Positions 8,534-17,869 are shown, numbered from the stretch's first letter. The stretch: DNA of 64,000 nt from Cloacibacterium normanense (GCF_002943105.1 NZ_PTPZ01000005.1:1-64000); one strand, 5' to 3'. Made by a program: numbers and translations. The notes: a model not told the origin generated them from the letters alone.

Positions 8534-8600
8534 TGTTGCAAGATGTGTCTTTGTACCCACAAACTTTTCAAGTTTTGGGACAAAGACGGTCTTGCCTTTT
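8534..8600. repeat. Extended imperfect hairpin
   Basis: Outer arms GCAAGATGTGTCTTTGTACC (from 8537) and the complementary block ending CTTGC (8577-8595) enclose CAAACTT TTC AAGTTTTG. The whole could fold into a stem of about 60 nt. It could be an untranslated RNA, a dispersed genomic repeat or part of an origin of transfer. No function can be assigned. Confidence 0.4.
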
Positions 8601-8660
8601 TGCAAAAGGGGAAAAAACGGCGGAACTTGTTTTTTTTAATCACCAAATCTGGTTCAAGCA

Positions 8661-8725
8661 TCTAAACTCGTCTAAATTATTCTTTTTTAATCTTCGGAGA
8701 ATCTAAACTCGTCTAAATTGTTCTT
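8661..8725. repeat. Pair of 24-bp direct repeats before the conjugation module
   Basis: TCTAAACTCGTCTAAATTATT (first 18 identical) occurs at 8661-8684 and 8702-8725 with one mismatch over 24 nt. The pair sits just before the first gene of the tra module and may mark a boundary or a regulator-binding site. Confidence 0.45.
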
Positions 8726-8751
8726 ATTTAGCCCACGCCCCATGAACACTA

Positions 8752-8782
8752 TTGTTTTCACGGATTTGATGTCCCAATTTTG
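8752..8782 (+). promoter_or_regulatory. Candidate promoter for the secreted-protein gene
   Basis: TTG at 8752-8754, then 20 nt, then CAATTTTG at 8775-8782, one base off TAnnTTTG. It lies about 24 nt before the ATG at 8806 and may drive the start of the tra module. Confidence 0.4.
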
Positions 8783-8805
8783 CAACAGAAATTTTAATCA
8801 AAAAA

Positions 8806-9600
8806 ATGAAAGCAACCCTCTATGTTCTCCTGACACTTTTTGCCATCAACCTCAATGCGCAGGTCGGAATAAACACACAGACACCCGAAACTACTTTTGA
8901 TGTAGTAGGAAAACCAAACGACACCTCACATCATGACGGGATTATTCCTCCAAGGATAACGGGCGACCAGTTGGCGAACAAGTTTTACACACAGGCAAAA
9001 AAAGGTGCGGTTGTATTTGCCACCGCTCCGGCTTCCAATCTTTCGGGGCAGGTCATCAATATTTCAGAATCAGGAATGTATTATTTTGACGGCAACGTAT
9101 GGCAGAATTTCGCAAAGGAGAAACAGCCTGTCGAATACAGAATTGTACTCACCTTCGATCCCAACAGCACCGCCGCACTGACAGCAACTTCAACTTGGTC
9201 CGCCCCTGTAAACTATTCGGGAAATAGCCACGCCTATCTTACCTCCTCAAAATATTACACCATCGGAACCAAAAATTTCGGAGGACTAAAGGGAGCGGTT
9301 TTGTTCAGAAAAGTACAGGGAATTGTAAATGTATGGTTTCAGATGTACAGGTCTTCTGATTCCGCACCGATTACGGGAAACGCCTTCATCAGCATTGCGA
9401 GCATCTACAGCGACATCGGATACATTCCCAACCAGATTGTCTTACTTCATACGGAGAATTCCACGCAATATTTTCCAGCCCTGCTGGAGAATTACAGCAT
9501 CCAGATTCCGCAAACCTCCCTAAACGCAATGTCCACATCCTACTACACCTACGGAGAAGTTCAAGGTTATTCCAACTGGATCAAGCCTTATCTGCCCTAA
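8806..9600 (+). CDS. Secreted protein of unknown function
   Basis: 264 aa with a clear signal peptide (MKATLYVLLTLFAINLNAQ). The mature protein starts with VGINTQTPETTFDVVG, a pattern common in exported Flavobacteriia proteins that resemble surface or tail-fibre-like modules. The remainder is rich in Ser, Thr and aromatic residues and has no catalytic motif I recognise. Probably exported to the envelope or surface. As the first gene of the conjugation module it might be a surface factor, but this is inference. Confidence 0.65.
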   Translation: MKATLYVLLTLFAINLNAQVGINTQTPETTFDVVGKPNDTSHHDGIIPPRITGDQLANKFYTQAKKGAVVFATAPASNLSGQVINISESGMYYFDGNVWQNFAKEKQPVEYRIVLTFDPNSTAALTATSTWSAPVNYSGNSHAYLTSSKYYTIGTKNFGGLKGAVLFRKVQGIVNVWFQMYRSSDSAPITGNAFISIASIYSDIGYIPNQIVLLHTENSTQYFPALLENYSIQIPQTSLNAMSTSYYTYGEVQGYSNWIKPYLP

Positions 9601-9623
9601 TTGATGATTCAACAAAGTCCTTA

Positions 9624-9974
9624 ATGGAAAAAGAAGACTACATAAAATTCAGAATATCCAAAACCAAAAAACAGGACTGGAAAAAAATATGCAAACACAG
9701 AAACCTCACATTGACCGACTTACTGACGGCATCAGTTGAGAACAGAATTTTAGACAACGAAAGAAGACAGATACTGGCGTTCATTGAAAAACAAGACAAC
9801 GTCTTCATCAAGATAGAGACCAACATCAACCAGGTAGCGAAAATTGCAAACGGACAAAAGTTTATTTCGGAATCAGAACTGAAAAACTTCACCGCAAAGC
9901 TTTCAGAAATCGCCAAATTGAAGAAGCAGCAAAACCAAATCTTCGAAAAGATCTATGAAATGCTCGCAAAATGA
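9624..9974 (+). CDS. Relaxosome accessory protein, MobC-like
   Basis: 116 aa, basic. The N-terminal half (KFRISKTKKQDWKKICKHRNLTLTDLL) resembles a ribbon-helix-helix DNA-binding segment. NINQVAKIAN matches the bacterial mobilisation (MobC) signature. Such proteins bind the origin of transfer and help the relaxase nick. It overlaps the relaxase by 4 nt (ATGA), so the two are translationally coupled. Confidence 0.8.
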   Translation: MEKEDYIKFRISKTKKQDWKKICKHRNLTLTDLLTASVENRILDNERRQILAFIEKQDNVFIKIETNINQVAKIANGQKFISESELKNFTAKLSEIAKLKKQQNQIFEKIYEMLAK

Positions 9975-11440
9975 TTGTCAAGATTATTCCTGCTTCAGGC
10001 TCGGATTTTCACGGCGTTCAGTACAACGACAAAAAGATGGAGAAAGGAACAGGAGAACTGATGCTGATGAAAAACTTTCCCTCCTTCATCAATGGGGAAA
10101 GCAGTCCGGAGCAGGTTCGGGACTACTTCAAATCCATTTCAAAAAATGAGAAGGTAAAGAAACCACAGTTCCACGCCGTCATTTCTGCAAAATATCAGAA
10201 TCATGGCAAGGAAGAAATCACCGAAATCGCCAAAGACTTCATGCAGGAAATGGGCTACGGAAAACAGCCGTTCATAGTAGTTTACCACAGCGACACCGAG
10301 AACAACCACGTCCATATCGTCTCCACAAGGGTTGACAAGCAGACCGGAAAGAAAATCAACGACAGTTACGAACGCTTGAAAGCCCAAAAAGCATTGGCAG
10401 ATACACTAGAAAAACGATACGGAGTAAGTTCCGAGGAAAAATTAGAAAAACTGCTAAACTATCAAATTGCTTCACTCAGCCAACTGGAACTCCTGCTTGA
10501 AAGAAGCGGGTTCAAACTAACTAAAGACACAAATGATGAAAATGACTTTTCCATTCTGAAGAACGGGGTAAAACTTAAAACCATCCACGGTAACCAAATC
10601 AGTTTTACCCCCAATTCGGACAACGGACGAATGAGACAGCTGAAAGCCATTTTGAGCAAATATAAAGACCTCTGCTCCAACAAAGTCTTCAAGGTCGAAG
10701 ATAAAAGGGCTCAGGAATCAATGCTTCCTGAGGAAAAGCACAGCGACCATTGGAAACCCAAGGTTGAGTTCGAGAGCGAACTCCAAAAAAAGTTGCGGGA
10801 CATCTTCGGGCTGGATGTGGTTTTCCACCACAAGCACAGACATAAACCATTCGGATACAGCATCATCGACCACAAGTCGGGAAAGGTGTTCAAGGGAAGC
10901 GAAGTTATGAAGATGAACGACCTGTTTGAGATGACCGATGACAAAATAGACAAGAAACTATTTGAAAGCCAAAAGGACTACAATCTGGCGGACAGTCTTT
11001 TAAAACAGATTTTAATGGAGCACCTGAAACGCCAGAATCCCGAAAACGTAGTAAAAGAATTTATGCTTTTCGAGTCCAAGAAAATAAAAAACAGGGAGGT
11101 TTTCAACTCCATAAAAAACGATGTAAAGGATTATGTGAAATCACAGAATAACAAGGATGTCCACCTCATAAAATCGGAAGAAGGTAAATATTATGCCGTC
11201 CACTCCAAACTGCACTATGTGGGATCATTGGAAAAATTAATTGGTGAAAGAGCCTATCAAAAATTCCTCAATCCAAGCCAAGAATCCGCATCTGAAAATA
11301 GAGATGAAAATCTTTCCAAAGAACTGGACAGAAGCATAGACGACCTGATTTTCCAATTCACCAAACCATCGGGAGGAACAGGGAAAGACCCCGCCGAAGA
11401 AGAGTTAAGAAAAAGACGCAAAAACAAAAAAAGAACATAA
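9971..11440 (+). CDS. Relaxase/mobilization nuclease
   Basis: 489 aa. The N-terminal relaxase domain has a candidate catalytic Tyr18 in FHGVQYND, a histidine in QFHAVISAK (His68), and the metal-binding triad in YHSDTENNHVHIVSTRVD (His106, His113, His115). It nicks the origin of transfer and pilots the strand into the recipient. The C-terminal half is charged and probably forms helices for DNA or partner binding. Full length, coupled to mobC. Confidence 0.9.
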   Translation: MIVKIIPASGSDFHGVQYNDKKMEKGTGELMLMKNFPSFINGESSPEQVRDYFKSISKNEKVKKPQFHAVISAKYQNHGKEEITEIAKDFMQEMGYGKQPFIVVYHSDTENNHVHIVSTRVDKQTGKKINDSYERLKAQKALADTLEKRYGVSSEEKLEKLLNYQIASLSQLELLLERSGFKLTKDTNDENDFSILKNGVKLKTIHGNQISFTPNSDNGRMRQLKAILSKYKDLCSNKVFKVEDKRAQESMLPEEKHSDHWKPKVEFESELQKKLRDIFGLDVVFHHKHRHKPFGYSIIDHKSGKVFKGSEVMKMNDLFEMTDDKIDKKLFESQKDYNLADSLLKQILMEHLKRQNPENVVKEFMLFESKKIKNREVFNSIKNDVKDYVKSQNNKDVHLIKSEEGKYYAVHSKLHYVGSLEKLIGERAYQKFLNPSQESASENRDENLSKELDRSIDDLIFQFTKPSGGTGKDPAEEELRKRRKNKKRT

Positions 11441-11442
11441 GA

Positions 11443-12096
11443 ATGATCATCACATTTGCCACCCAAAAAGGCGGAACAGGGAAAACCACCCTCGCCATCG
11501 CTTTCGCCAACTATCTCTCCGGAATTTCCACAAGGAAGATTAAGGTGTTTGATTTCGACTACCAAAAATCCTTCTTCAACAAATGGAGGGAGGACGCGGA
11601 ATCGGAACTGCCCAAACTGTACGAGGTGGAAGTCATCGGCGAAGATGACGATGAACCTCCCTTCGAGGACTTGGAACAGGTTGTCGACCTGAAAGAAAGC
11701 AAAGACCTGTTCCTGTTCGATTTGGCGGGAACGCTTGACCAGAGATACAGCGATGTCTTGGTGTACAGCGACTTCATCATCATTCCCTTCGAGTATTCCG
11801 ATGTGTCCGTAAAATCGACACTGGTATTCAAAAATCTTCTGGGTTTATTGGAAAGCGAGGCGGAACGAATCTTCATCCGCTCCAAATACGACAAAGGCTA
11901 CAAATATCTCAACCAAAAGGAAATGGATATCGAGTTGGCAAAATACGGAACTCTGCTAGAAAACCCCGTGTTCAAAAGAAACTGCCTTCAAACCATCGAC
12001 ACGAGAAAACTCACCTACGAGCAAAAATACGCCATAAAGAAGCCGTTCGACGAAATTATACAGCAGATCAGCGAGGTCAAAAAAGTTACGCTTTAA
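11443..12096 (+). CDS. ParA/MinD-like ATPase (TraA-like)
   Basis: 217 aa. The deviant Walker A motif KGGTGKTT is at residues 9-16 and a Walker B-like LFLFDLAG near residue 90. ParA-type ATPases in conjugative transposons (TraA) are thought to position or maintain the element or transfer machinery. It follows the relaxase by 2 nt. No ParB partner is seen. Confidence 0.85.
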   Translation: MIITFATQKGGTGKTTLAIAFANYLSGISTRKIKVFDFDYQKSFFNKWREDAESELPKLYEVEVIGEDDDEPPFEDLEQVVDLKESKDLFLFDLAGTLDQRYSDVLVYSDFIIIPFEYSDVSVKSTLVFKNLLGLLESEAERIFIRSKYDKGYKYLNQKEMDIELAKYGTLLENPVFKRNCLQTIDTRKLTYEQKYAIKKPFDEIIQQISEVKKVTL

Positions 12097-12157
12097 CGAA
12101 AGACAAAAGAGACAAGAAAAAAGAATCCAAAAACCACAAACCTCAAATACAACCATT

Positions 12158-12691
12158 ATGCTAAAATATTCACTCATCCTTTTAGGAGCCTACTTTCTGT
12201 ACTATGCCGGAAATATCGTTTACGACCTTTTCCTAAAAAAAGAGAAAACCATACAGACCGATGTTGCAGAAGAATACTCACTCGGCGACTTTGCACAGGT
12301 GGAGAATGAGGAACCCACCTTGGTCGGCATCGAGGATGTGGAAAATCTCAAAACCCCGAAATCATTTCTAAAAAGCGAACCCATTCCGATTCAAAGACAG
12401 AACAATTTTGAAGACAATCCCAGTCTGGAAGAATTGAGGAAAAGGTTTGAGGCGGAAGAGGATTTGGATGAGACGACTCCATCACAGCCGGAGACGAAAC
12501 ACCACGAAAATCCGCCACAGCAAACTGAAATCGCCCAAAAAAAAGAAATTATTGAACCAATAGTTTCAAAGAAAAAAAATGATGCACAGAGCAAGAAAGA
12601 CCAATGGCAAAAAATTGTCAACCTCTCTGAAACCAATGTAAAACTGGTGGACAATATTGAGGGACAAAAGGTTTACCACTCGACGATTTAA
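12158..12691 (+). CDS. Membrane-anchored hypothetical conjugation protein
   Basis: 177 aa. One N-terminal membrane segment (LKYSLILLGAYFLYYAGNIVY) is followed by a long acidic, Gln/Glu/Lys-rich, low-complexity tail and a short C-terminal block (VNLSETNVKLVDNIEGQKVYHSTI). I do not recognise a family. Its place between parA and traE suggests a conjugation accessory role. Confidence 0.7.
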   Translation: MLKYSLILLGAYFLYYAGNIVYDLFLKKEKTIQTDVAEEYSLGDFAQVENEEPTLVGIEDVENLKTPKSFLKSEPIPIQRQNNFEDNPSLEELRKRFEAEEDLDETTPSQPETKHHENPPQQTEIAQKKEIIEPIVSKKKNDAQSKKDQWQKIVNLSETNVKLVDNIEGQKVYHSTI

Positions 12692-12727
12692 CCAATATAC
12701 CCATAATAACTAACCTAAATTTTAAAA

Positions 12728-13051
12728 ATGATGAAAAATTTTATCAGAAAAAACGTGACAAAAAAGAAAGTTCTAACCCTTGCCTTGGTGATGCTGGCGA
12801 TGACCCCGATGCTTGCGCAGGGCGGAGCAACCGCCATCTCCAACGCCGCTTCCGACATTAAAGACTATTGGGATCCCATCAAGCTGATATTAAAGGCAGT
12901 CGGTGGACTGGTAGGATTTATCGGAGGATTGAGGGTGTACAACAAATGGACGAACGGCGACCAGGATGTCAACAAAGAAATCCTCGGCTACGGCGGTGCG
13001 ATGATCTTCCTTATCGTGGTTCCGGAATTTGTAACCGCATTCTTTGCTTAA
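12728..13051 (+). CDS. traE: TraE-like protein (DUF4134, VirB2-like pilin)
   Basis: 107 aa. A basic N-terminus and signal-like hydrophobic segment ending MLAQGG, then two further hydrophobic segments. This is the DUF4134/TraE pattern of Bacteroidota conjugative transposons, considered the counterpart of the VirB2 pilus subunit. Followed with an 8-nt overlap by traF. Confidence 0.82.
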   Translation: MMKNFIRKNVTKKKVLTLALVMLAMTPMLAQGGATAISNAASDIKDYWDPIKLILKAVGGLVGFIGGLRVYNKWTNGDQDVNKEILGYGGAMIFLIVVPEFVTAFFA

Positions 13052-13367
13052 GATGGGATACTACCTGTACAAGGGGCTCAAAAAACCCCTTGTATTCTTC
13101 GGACTCAAAGGCAAATACATCATTTATGCGGTAGCCGTCATCGGCGCAGGTGTGGTTGCGGCACTCATCTTATCCAAATTCGGATTGCTGGGTTCATTAT
13201 TAGGTTTATTGGTAACCGCAGGAGGTGTCTACCTCATTTTCAAGAAGCAGGACAAAAACGGACTCTACGACAAGACCAAAAATTTTGACCAGATATTCAT
13301 TTTTCCAAAAAAACTCAACAACAAAAGATTTTTAAAAGATGGTAAAGACAAAGAAACAGGCATTTGA
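13044..13367 (+). CDS. traF: TraF-like protein (DUF4133, VirB3-like)
   Basis: 107 aa. YKGLKKPLVFFGLKGKYI and two adjacent membrane segments are typical of DUF4133/TraF, the VirB3 counterpart in the inner membrane. It overlaps traE by 8 nt and traG by 29 nt, as expected for a tightly coupled VirB2-VirB3-VirB4 block. Confidence 0.82.
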   Translation: MLKMGYYLYKGLKKPLVFFGLKGKYIIYAVAVIGAGVVAALILSKFGLLGSLLGLLVTAGGVYLIFKKQDKNGLYDKTKNFDQIFIFPKKLNNKRFLKDGKDKETGI

Positions 13368-16300
13368 CATTCCCTTCATCGGCTACGATTACGGAAAGGA
13401 TTTTGGATGGGATTTTGATGTCCTCTTCGGACAGTACGGGAATCCGATTATCGGCATCAGAATTAAGAACATTGTGGAACAGTATTCCGCCGACCCAGAC
13501 AACTACCTGAACTTCCATACCGTGCTGAATCAAGTCGTATCCATTATTGGCGAAGGAAGAATCGTTCAAAAACTCGACATCTTTTCCAAAAAGAGATATA
13601 CCGCCGAATCCTCCAACCAGTTCCTCCAGCAGAAATACTCCGAGCATTTTGACGGAAGACTATTTAAAACCATCGAAACGGTACTCCTGTTTACGGACAT
13701 TGTGGACGACAAACTCAAGAAGAAAAACAAGCACTACCAGTTTTCCGAAAAAAGTTACAAAGAACTTCGCGACAAATGCCAAAAGGTGTTGATGCTCTTG
13801 AAGCAGAGCGGTTGCGAACCCCAATTTTTATATGAGAAAGATTTTGAATACTACATTTCGGGTGTATTGTCGATGCAGTTTACGGAAACCCCGGTTTTTG
13901 ACAATATCAAAAGTACCAACGAATATCTCCAAATCGGAAACCGCTTCGTCAAAAATATTTCCTATGTGGATGTCGAAAATATCGACCTGCCTTCAGAAAT
14001 AGATCCTTTTTCCATATTGGGAGGAAACGGAGCAGCCTCGGAAACGGCGGTGGACAACTTCACCTTCATCAACGAATTGGAGGATTACGAAACCATCATC
14101 TACAATCAGGTCATCACCATTCCTCTGCAGGCGCAACAACAGCGGGAACTCGACAAAAAGAAAAAGAAGCACGAGGGGGCGGCAAACAACTCTCCATCCA
14201 ACGCCATTATTGCGGAAGAAATCCAAACGCTTCTCCACAATATCGCCATCGACGGACAACTCGTGGTCAATGCCCATTTCTCCCTAATATTTTCAACACA
14301 TACACTGGAAAAAATGGAAGGAATACAGTCGATGATCGAGAACAAGCTTTTTACGAAAGGAATTATCGTCTCCAAGAACGCCTACAACCAGCTCGAACTA
14401 TTTCGCTCCGCCATTCCAGGCAATGCCACGGAACTTCGGGAATACGATTTATTTATGACGACAAGCGAAGCGGCCTTGTGTTTTTTTTTTAAAGAAAGTT
14501 ACCCCGTGAACGAGGATTCCAATTTTTATCTGCGTTTTACCGACCGACAAGGCGTTCCATTGAAAGTTGACCCGGCGGACTTGCCGATGAAGACAGGAAG
14601 AATCAACAACCGAAACAAGTTTGTCCTCGGTCCGTCAGGTTCTGGAAAGTCCTTCCTGATGAACAATATCGTTGAGCAATACCTGACCTACAATTATGAC
14701 GTGGTCATTGTGGACACAGGAGATTCCTATTCGGGAACCTGCAAATACAAAGGCGGGAGATACATCCAATACACTGAAGAAAAACCAATCACCATGAATC
14801 CTTTTTTGATGAACAAGAAAGAGTTCAACATCGAAAAAATAGAATTTTTGACCAATTTGATTTTCCTGATTTGGCAAGGTCCCGATGCCACGATGTCGTC
14901 CGCACAAAAATCTATTTTGGACAATGTGCTGATGTCGTATTACCACCAATATTTCAATTCGGGAACCAGGTGGTATGAGCATAAGACCTCGGAGGAACTC
15001 ATTCTCTATCTGAACAAATACAACATCCACGAGGAAGACATTATTTCAGATTTTGAGAACCAGTCGAACGGACAGTACAACTATTACGATATTTTGGGAA
15101 TCGCTTTCGATGCAGGTTCTGACGAGATTAAGGAGGCTTTCCGAAAACTCGCCATCGAATATCATCCGGACAAAAATATGAACAACCCGAATTACGACAG
15201 CGAAAAATTCTACAAGGTTTACGAAGCTTATGAAACCTTGAACGATGAAGATAAGAGAAAAATCTACAATGAGACGCAACTCATCCTCATCAAGTCCAAC
15301 GAGATTATCAGGCAGCCGAAAACGGCGGAAGAATGGAACGAGTCCTTCCGAAAAACCATCATCAAGAAAATCAAGGAACTTGAAGAAAAGTTGGAAGCCA
15401 AAGAATTGTCTTTTAATGGATTTTACGACTACTGCGATAAATTTCTACCACTTTATCTGAATAATAAAAAGCACGCAATTACCGAAAGAGAATTCAATTT
15501 AAGAACCTTTCTGTTTGTGTTGAAAGACTTTTACAAAGGCGGAAGATACGGAACCACGCTCAATGAAAGTGCAGACAATACGCTCTTCGACGAACCATTC
15601 ATTGTTTTTGAAATCGACAATGTGAAAGACAATCCGAAACTTTTCCCGATTGTGACGCTCATCATCATGGATACTTTTATTCAGAAGATGCGGCTTCGAA
15701 AAGACCGAAGAAAGGCACTCATCATCGAGGAAGCGTGGAAGGCTATTGCCAGCAAACTGATGGGCGGATATATTCTCTATCTCTACAAGACGGTTCGGAA
15801 ATTTTGGGGAGAAGCCGTGGTCGTTACACAGGAATTGGACGACATCATCGGAAATGCCGTCGTGAAAGACAGCATCATCAACAACTCCGATACCTTCATC
15901 CTTTTGGATCAGACCAAGTTCAAGGACAACTTCGACAAGATTGCGTCGCTACTTTCATTGAACAAGGTGGAGCAAAACAAGATTTTCACCATCAATAATT
16001 TGAACAACAAGTTTGGAAGAAGCCGTTTCAAGGAATTTTATCTGAAGCGGGGTTCCAAAGGAGAAGTTTACGGCAATGAGGTTTCCCTGGAGCAGTATTT
16101 AACCTACACCACGGAAAAGCCCGAAAAATCAGCAGTCGAATACTATGTGCAACAATACGGAAACTACGACGAGGCTTTGCTCAAGATTGTGGATGATTTG
16201 AAAAATTTTGGAGACAGCCTCGAAAACTTGGTATCGCTCGTCAACCTTTACCAGAAGCCGTTGGACAAAAAGGTGGTTTTCTATTATAGGATGATGAAGA

Positions 16301-16413
16301 AGACGCACAAAGGACAAAATATCTTCAAAATCATCTCTCAGGAACTAGAAAACCGAAATATCCATTTTTCAGAATTAATCAACATTCAAAATCTAAAATA
16401 TGAAACCGCATAA
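13339..16413 (+). CDS. traG: TraG, VirB4-like conjugation ATPase with an internal J-domain
   Basis: 1024 aa; Bacteroidota TraG proteins are usually about 830 aa. It powers assembly and transfer by the type IV secretion channel at the inner membrane. Walker A is GPSGSGKS (about residues 432-439); Walker B is KALIIEEAW (about 790). The C-terminal region with KTVRKFWGEAVVVTQELDD is typical of TraG. Between the Walker motifs an insert carries a DnaJ-like J-domain (about 578-645): YYDILGIAFDAGSDEIKEAF, HPD in YHPDKN, then YEAYETLNDEDKRKIY. The ATG at 13339 gives the conserved FDIPFIGYDYG start. Confidence 0.92.
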   Translation: MVKTKKQAFDIPFIGYDYGKDFGWDFDVLFGQYGNPIIGIRIKNIVEQYSADPDNYLNFHTVLNQVVSIIGEGRIVQKLDIFSKKRYTAESSNQFLQQKYSEHFDGRLFKTIETVLLFTDIVDDKLKKKNKHYQFSEKSYKELRDKCQKVLMLLKQSGCEPQFLYEKDFEYYISGVLSMQFTETPVFDNIKSTNEYLQIGNRFVKNISYVDVENIDLPSEIDPFSILGGNGAASETAVDNFTFINELEDYETIIYNQVITIPLQAQQQRELDKKKKKHEGAANNSPSNAIIAEEIQTLLHNIAIDGQLVVNAHFSLIFSTHTLEKMEGIQSMIENKLFTKGIIVSKNAYNQLELFRSAIPGNATELREYDLFMTTSEAALCFFFKESYPVNEDSNFYLRFTDRQGVPLKVDPADLPMKTGRINNRNKFVLGPSGSGKSFLMNNIVEQYLTYNYDVVIVDTGDSYSGTCKYKGGRYIQYTEEKPITMNPFLMNKKEFNIEKIEFLTNLIFLIWQGPDATMSSAQKSILDNVLMSYYHQYFNSGTRWYEHKTSEELILYLNKYNIHEEDIISDFENQSNGQYNYYDILGIAFDAGSDEIKEAFRKLAIEYHPDKNMNNPNYDSEKFYKVYEAYETLNDEDKRKIYNETQLILIKSNEIIRQPKTAEEWNESFRKTIIKKIKELEEKLEAKELSFNGFYDYCDKFLPLYLNNKKHAITEREFNLRTFLFVLKDFYKGGRYGTTLNESADNTLFDEPFIVFEIDNVKDNPKLFPIVTLIIMDTFIQKMRLRKDRRKALIIEEAWKAIASKLMGGYILYLYKTVRKFWGEAVVVTQELDDIIGNAVVKDSIINNSDTFILLDQTKFKDNFDKIASLLSLNKVEQNKIFTINNLNNKFGRSRFKEFYLKRGSKGEVYGNEVSLEQYLTYTTEKPEKSAVEYYVQQYGNYDEALLKIVDDLKNFGDSLENLVSLVNLYQKPLDKKVVFYYRMMKKTHKGQNIFKIISQELENRNIHFSELINIQNLKYETA

Positions 16414-17119
16414 AACCTCTTTAAGGAACACACGCAAAACTCCCTCTCCTTTGGAGAGGGTTGGGGTGAGGCTGCTATTTTTACTTTTCCCACTTTGGAG
16501 TACAGGGAGCTTCTCCCAAAACACCTACATCGACCCGACGGTAACGGCGGCAATGATTCTTTATTCAGAAAACCTGAAAGCCAAGCAGAACGATGTGATT
16601 GATGAAACCTCCAAACTGAAGGATGCCCAAGCGTGGGTGGGAACACAGATGGTGGTTGCCAACGACATTCAGAATAAGATTCTGAAAGGTCTGATGGAAG
16701 TTTCGGGAACTTTGCAGAACGGAATACAGGTAAAAGAAATCTACTCCGAACTCAATAAATGCTATACCTATTCTTCGCAGGTAGTACAGTTGGCATCACA
16801 GCATCCGCAATATGCGATATTCGGGGTAAAAGCTTCACAGAAAACCTATGAACAGAGCCTGAAAATCGTGACCGATGTGTCCGACATACTCGCCTCGGGA
16901 GAACTGAACCTTGCGACCGCAGGAGACCGTTACAAGATACTGCACAACATTTCCGAGAACGTGAAAAACCTCAAGCTGTGGCTTCTTGCGATCAAGTTGA
17001 GACTGGAAAAAGCCAACCGTTTGGGATTCTGGAACTCCATCAATCCATTTGCAGGATACATCAATACCGACAAGGGCATTGTGGAAAATATCATGAACCG
17101 ATATAAAAGAAATTTCTAG
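16400..17119 (+). CDS. Exported conjugation protein 1 of 4 (TraI-like)
   Basis: 239 aa with a signal peptide of unusual composition: KTPSPLERVGVR lies between the basic start and the hydrophobic core, and the DNA there (16439-16470) looks like a dispersed CCCTCTCC..GGAGAGGG repeat. Mature part is helical (LASQHPQYAIFGVKAS). It ends with DKGIVENIMNRYKRNF, a motif shared with the next three genes. Position after traG matches TraI (DUF4141-like) of conjugative transposons, but I assign this only tentatively. Confidence 0.65.
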   Translation: MKPHKTSLRNTRKTPSPLERVGVRLLFLLFPLWSTGSFSQNTYIDPTVTAAMILYSENLKAKQNDVIDETSKLKDAQAWVGTQMVVANDIQNKILKGLMEVSGTLQNGIQVKEIYSELNKCYTYSSQVVQLASQHPQYAIFGVKASQKTYEQSLKIVTDVSDILASGELNLATAGDRYKILHNISENVKNLKLWLLAIKLRLEKANRLGFWNSINPFAGYINTDKGIVENIMNRYKRNF

Positions 17120-17155
17120 CCCCTGTCTCCAAAGGGGAACAATGTAAAAAATAAG

Positions 17156-17869
17156 ATGAAAATGAAACATCCCATAATTAACGCTTTAAAAAGCCCACTT
17201 TGGGGGTTTGGGGGCTTGCTGGCGTATATCATTCTCACTTCATCCAGTGGCGGTTCCACGCCGTCTTGGCAGCAGGAAAACGTCTCCTTTCCGATGATGA
17301 ATCTTGAAATTAAGGCGACGATGGATGAAAACGAAAGGCAGAAGGAGATGCGGAAAAACCAGATTGCCAATGCCACGGTGGAAACCGCCAACAAAACCCA
17401 GTGGAACAATTTCAAGGACAAGGTGACCAAAATTCAGGACAGGCTTAGAATCGTATCGTTCGCCATTCAGGCGATTCCCACAGGAATTGCGATGAGCAGG
17501 GAGATTACGAAAGTCACCCAAAACCAGCAAGCCATTATCCATGAAATCAGTACGGCTCCCTATTCCATCATCGCGGTTCTGCCTTCACAAGTTCAGTTTG
17601 TGGACGATCTGCAAATGGTGACGAGGCTGATTGTCGGGATTGTGGTTTCCTATGGGGCAATGAACCAGATGGAAAAGTCGGAGCGCAAGATTTTATTGGA
17701 TTATGCCTTGGGAGAAGTCAAGACGCTGAGCAGAAATTCTACCCATATGCTTTTAAAGATTCGGGACATAAAGGCAAAAGTTTTACGAAACAAAAGAGCC
17801 TTTCAATACTATGTGAATCGGGACAAACAAGTGGTCGAGAACATTATGAAAAACATTAAATCCTTTTAA
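17156..17869 (+). CDS. Exported conjugation protein 2 of 4
   Basis: 237 aa. The N-terminus contains KSPLWGFGGLLAYI, translated from a repeat-like stretch (17189-17216, AGCCCACTTTGGGGGTTT). The central part is a probable coiled coil (ENERQKEMRKNQIANATVE), followed by hydrophobic stretches. It ends DKQVVENIMKNIKSF, like its neighbours. Probably an envelope component of the transfer apparatus; family not recognised. Confidence 0.6.
   Translation: MKMKHPIINALKSPLWGFGGLLAYIILTSSSGGSTPSWQQENVSFPMMNLEIKATMDENERQKEMRKNQIANATVETANKTQWNNFKDKVTKIQDRLRIVSFAIQAIPTGIAMSREITKVTQNQQAIIHEISTAPYSIIAVLPSQVQFVDDLQMVTRLIVGIVVSYGAMNQMEKSERKILLDYALGEVKTLSRNSTHMLLKIRDIKAKVLRNKRAFQYYVNRDKQVVENIMKNIKSF

Noticed and set aside
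8479..8661. 60-aa minus-strand ORF in the repeat region
   Set aside because: Runs through the hairpin and repeat area, no signal or domain, no promoter; more likely a translated repeat.
8728..8740. Left attachment site matching the tRNA-Glu 3' end
   Set aside because: Only TAGCCC is shared with the tRNA; too short to support an att site.
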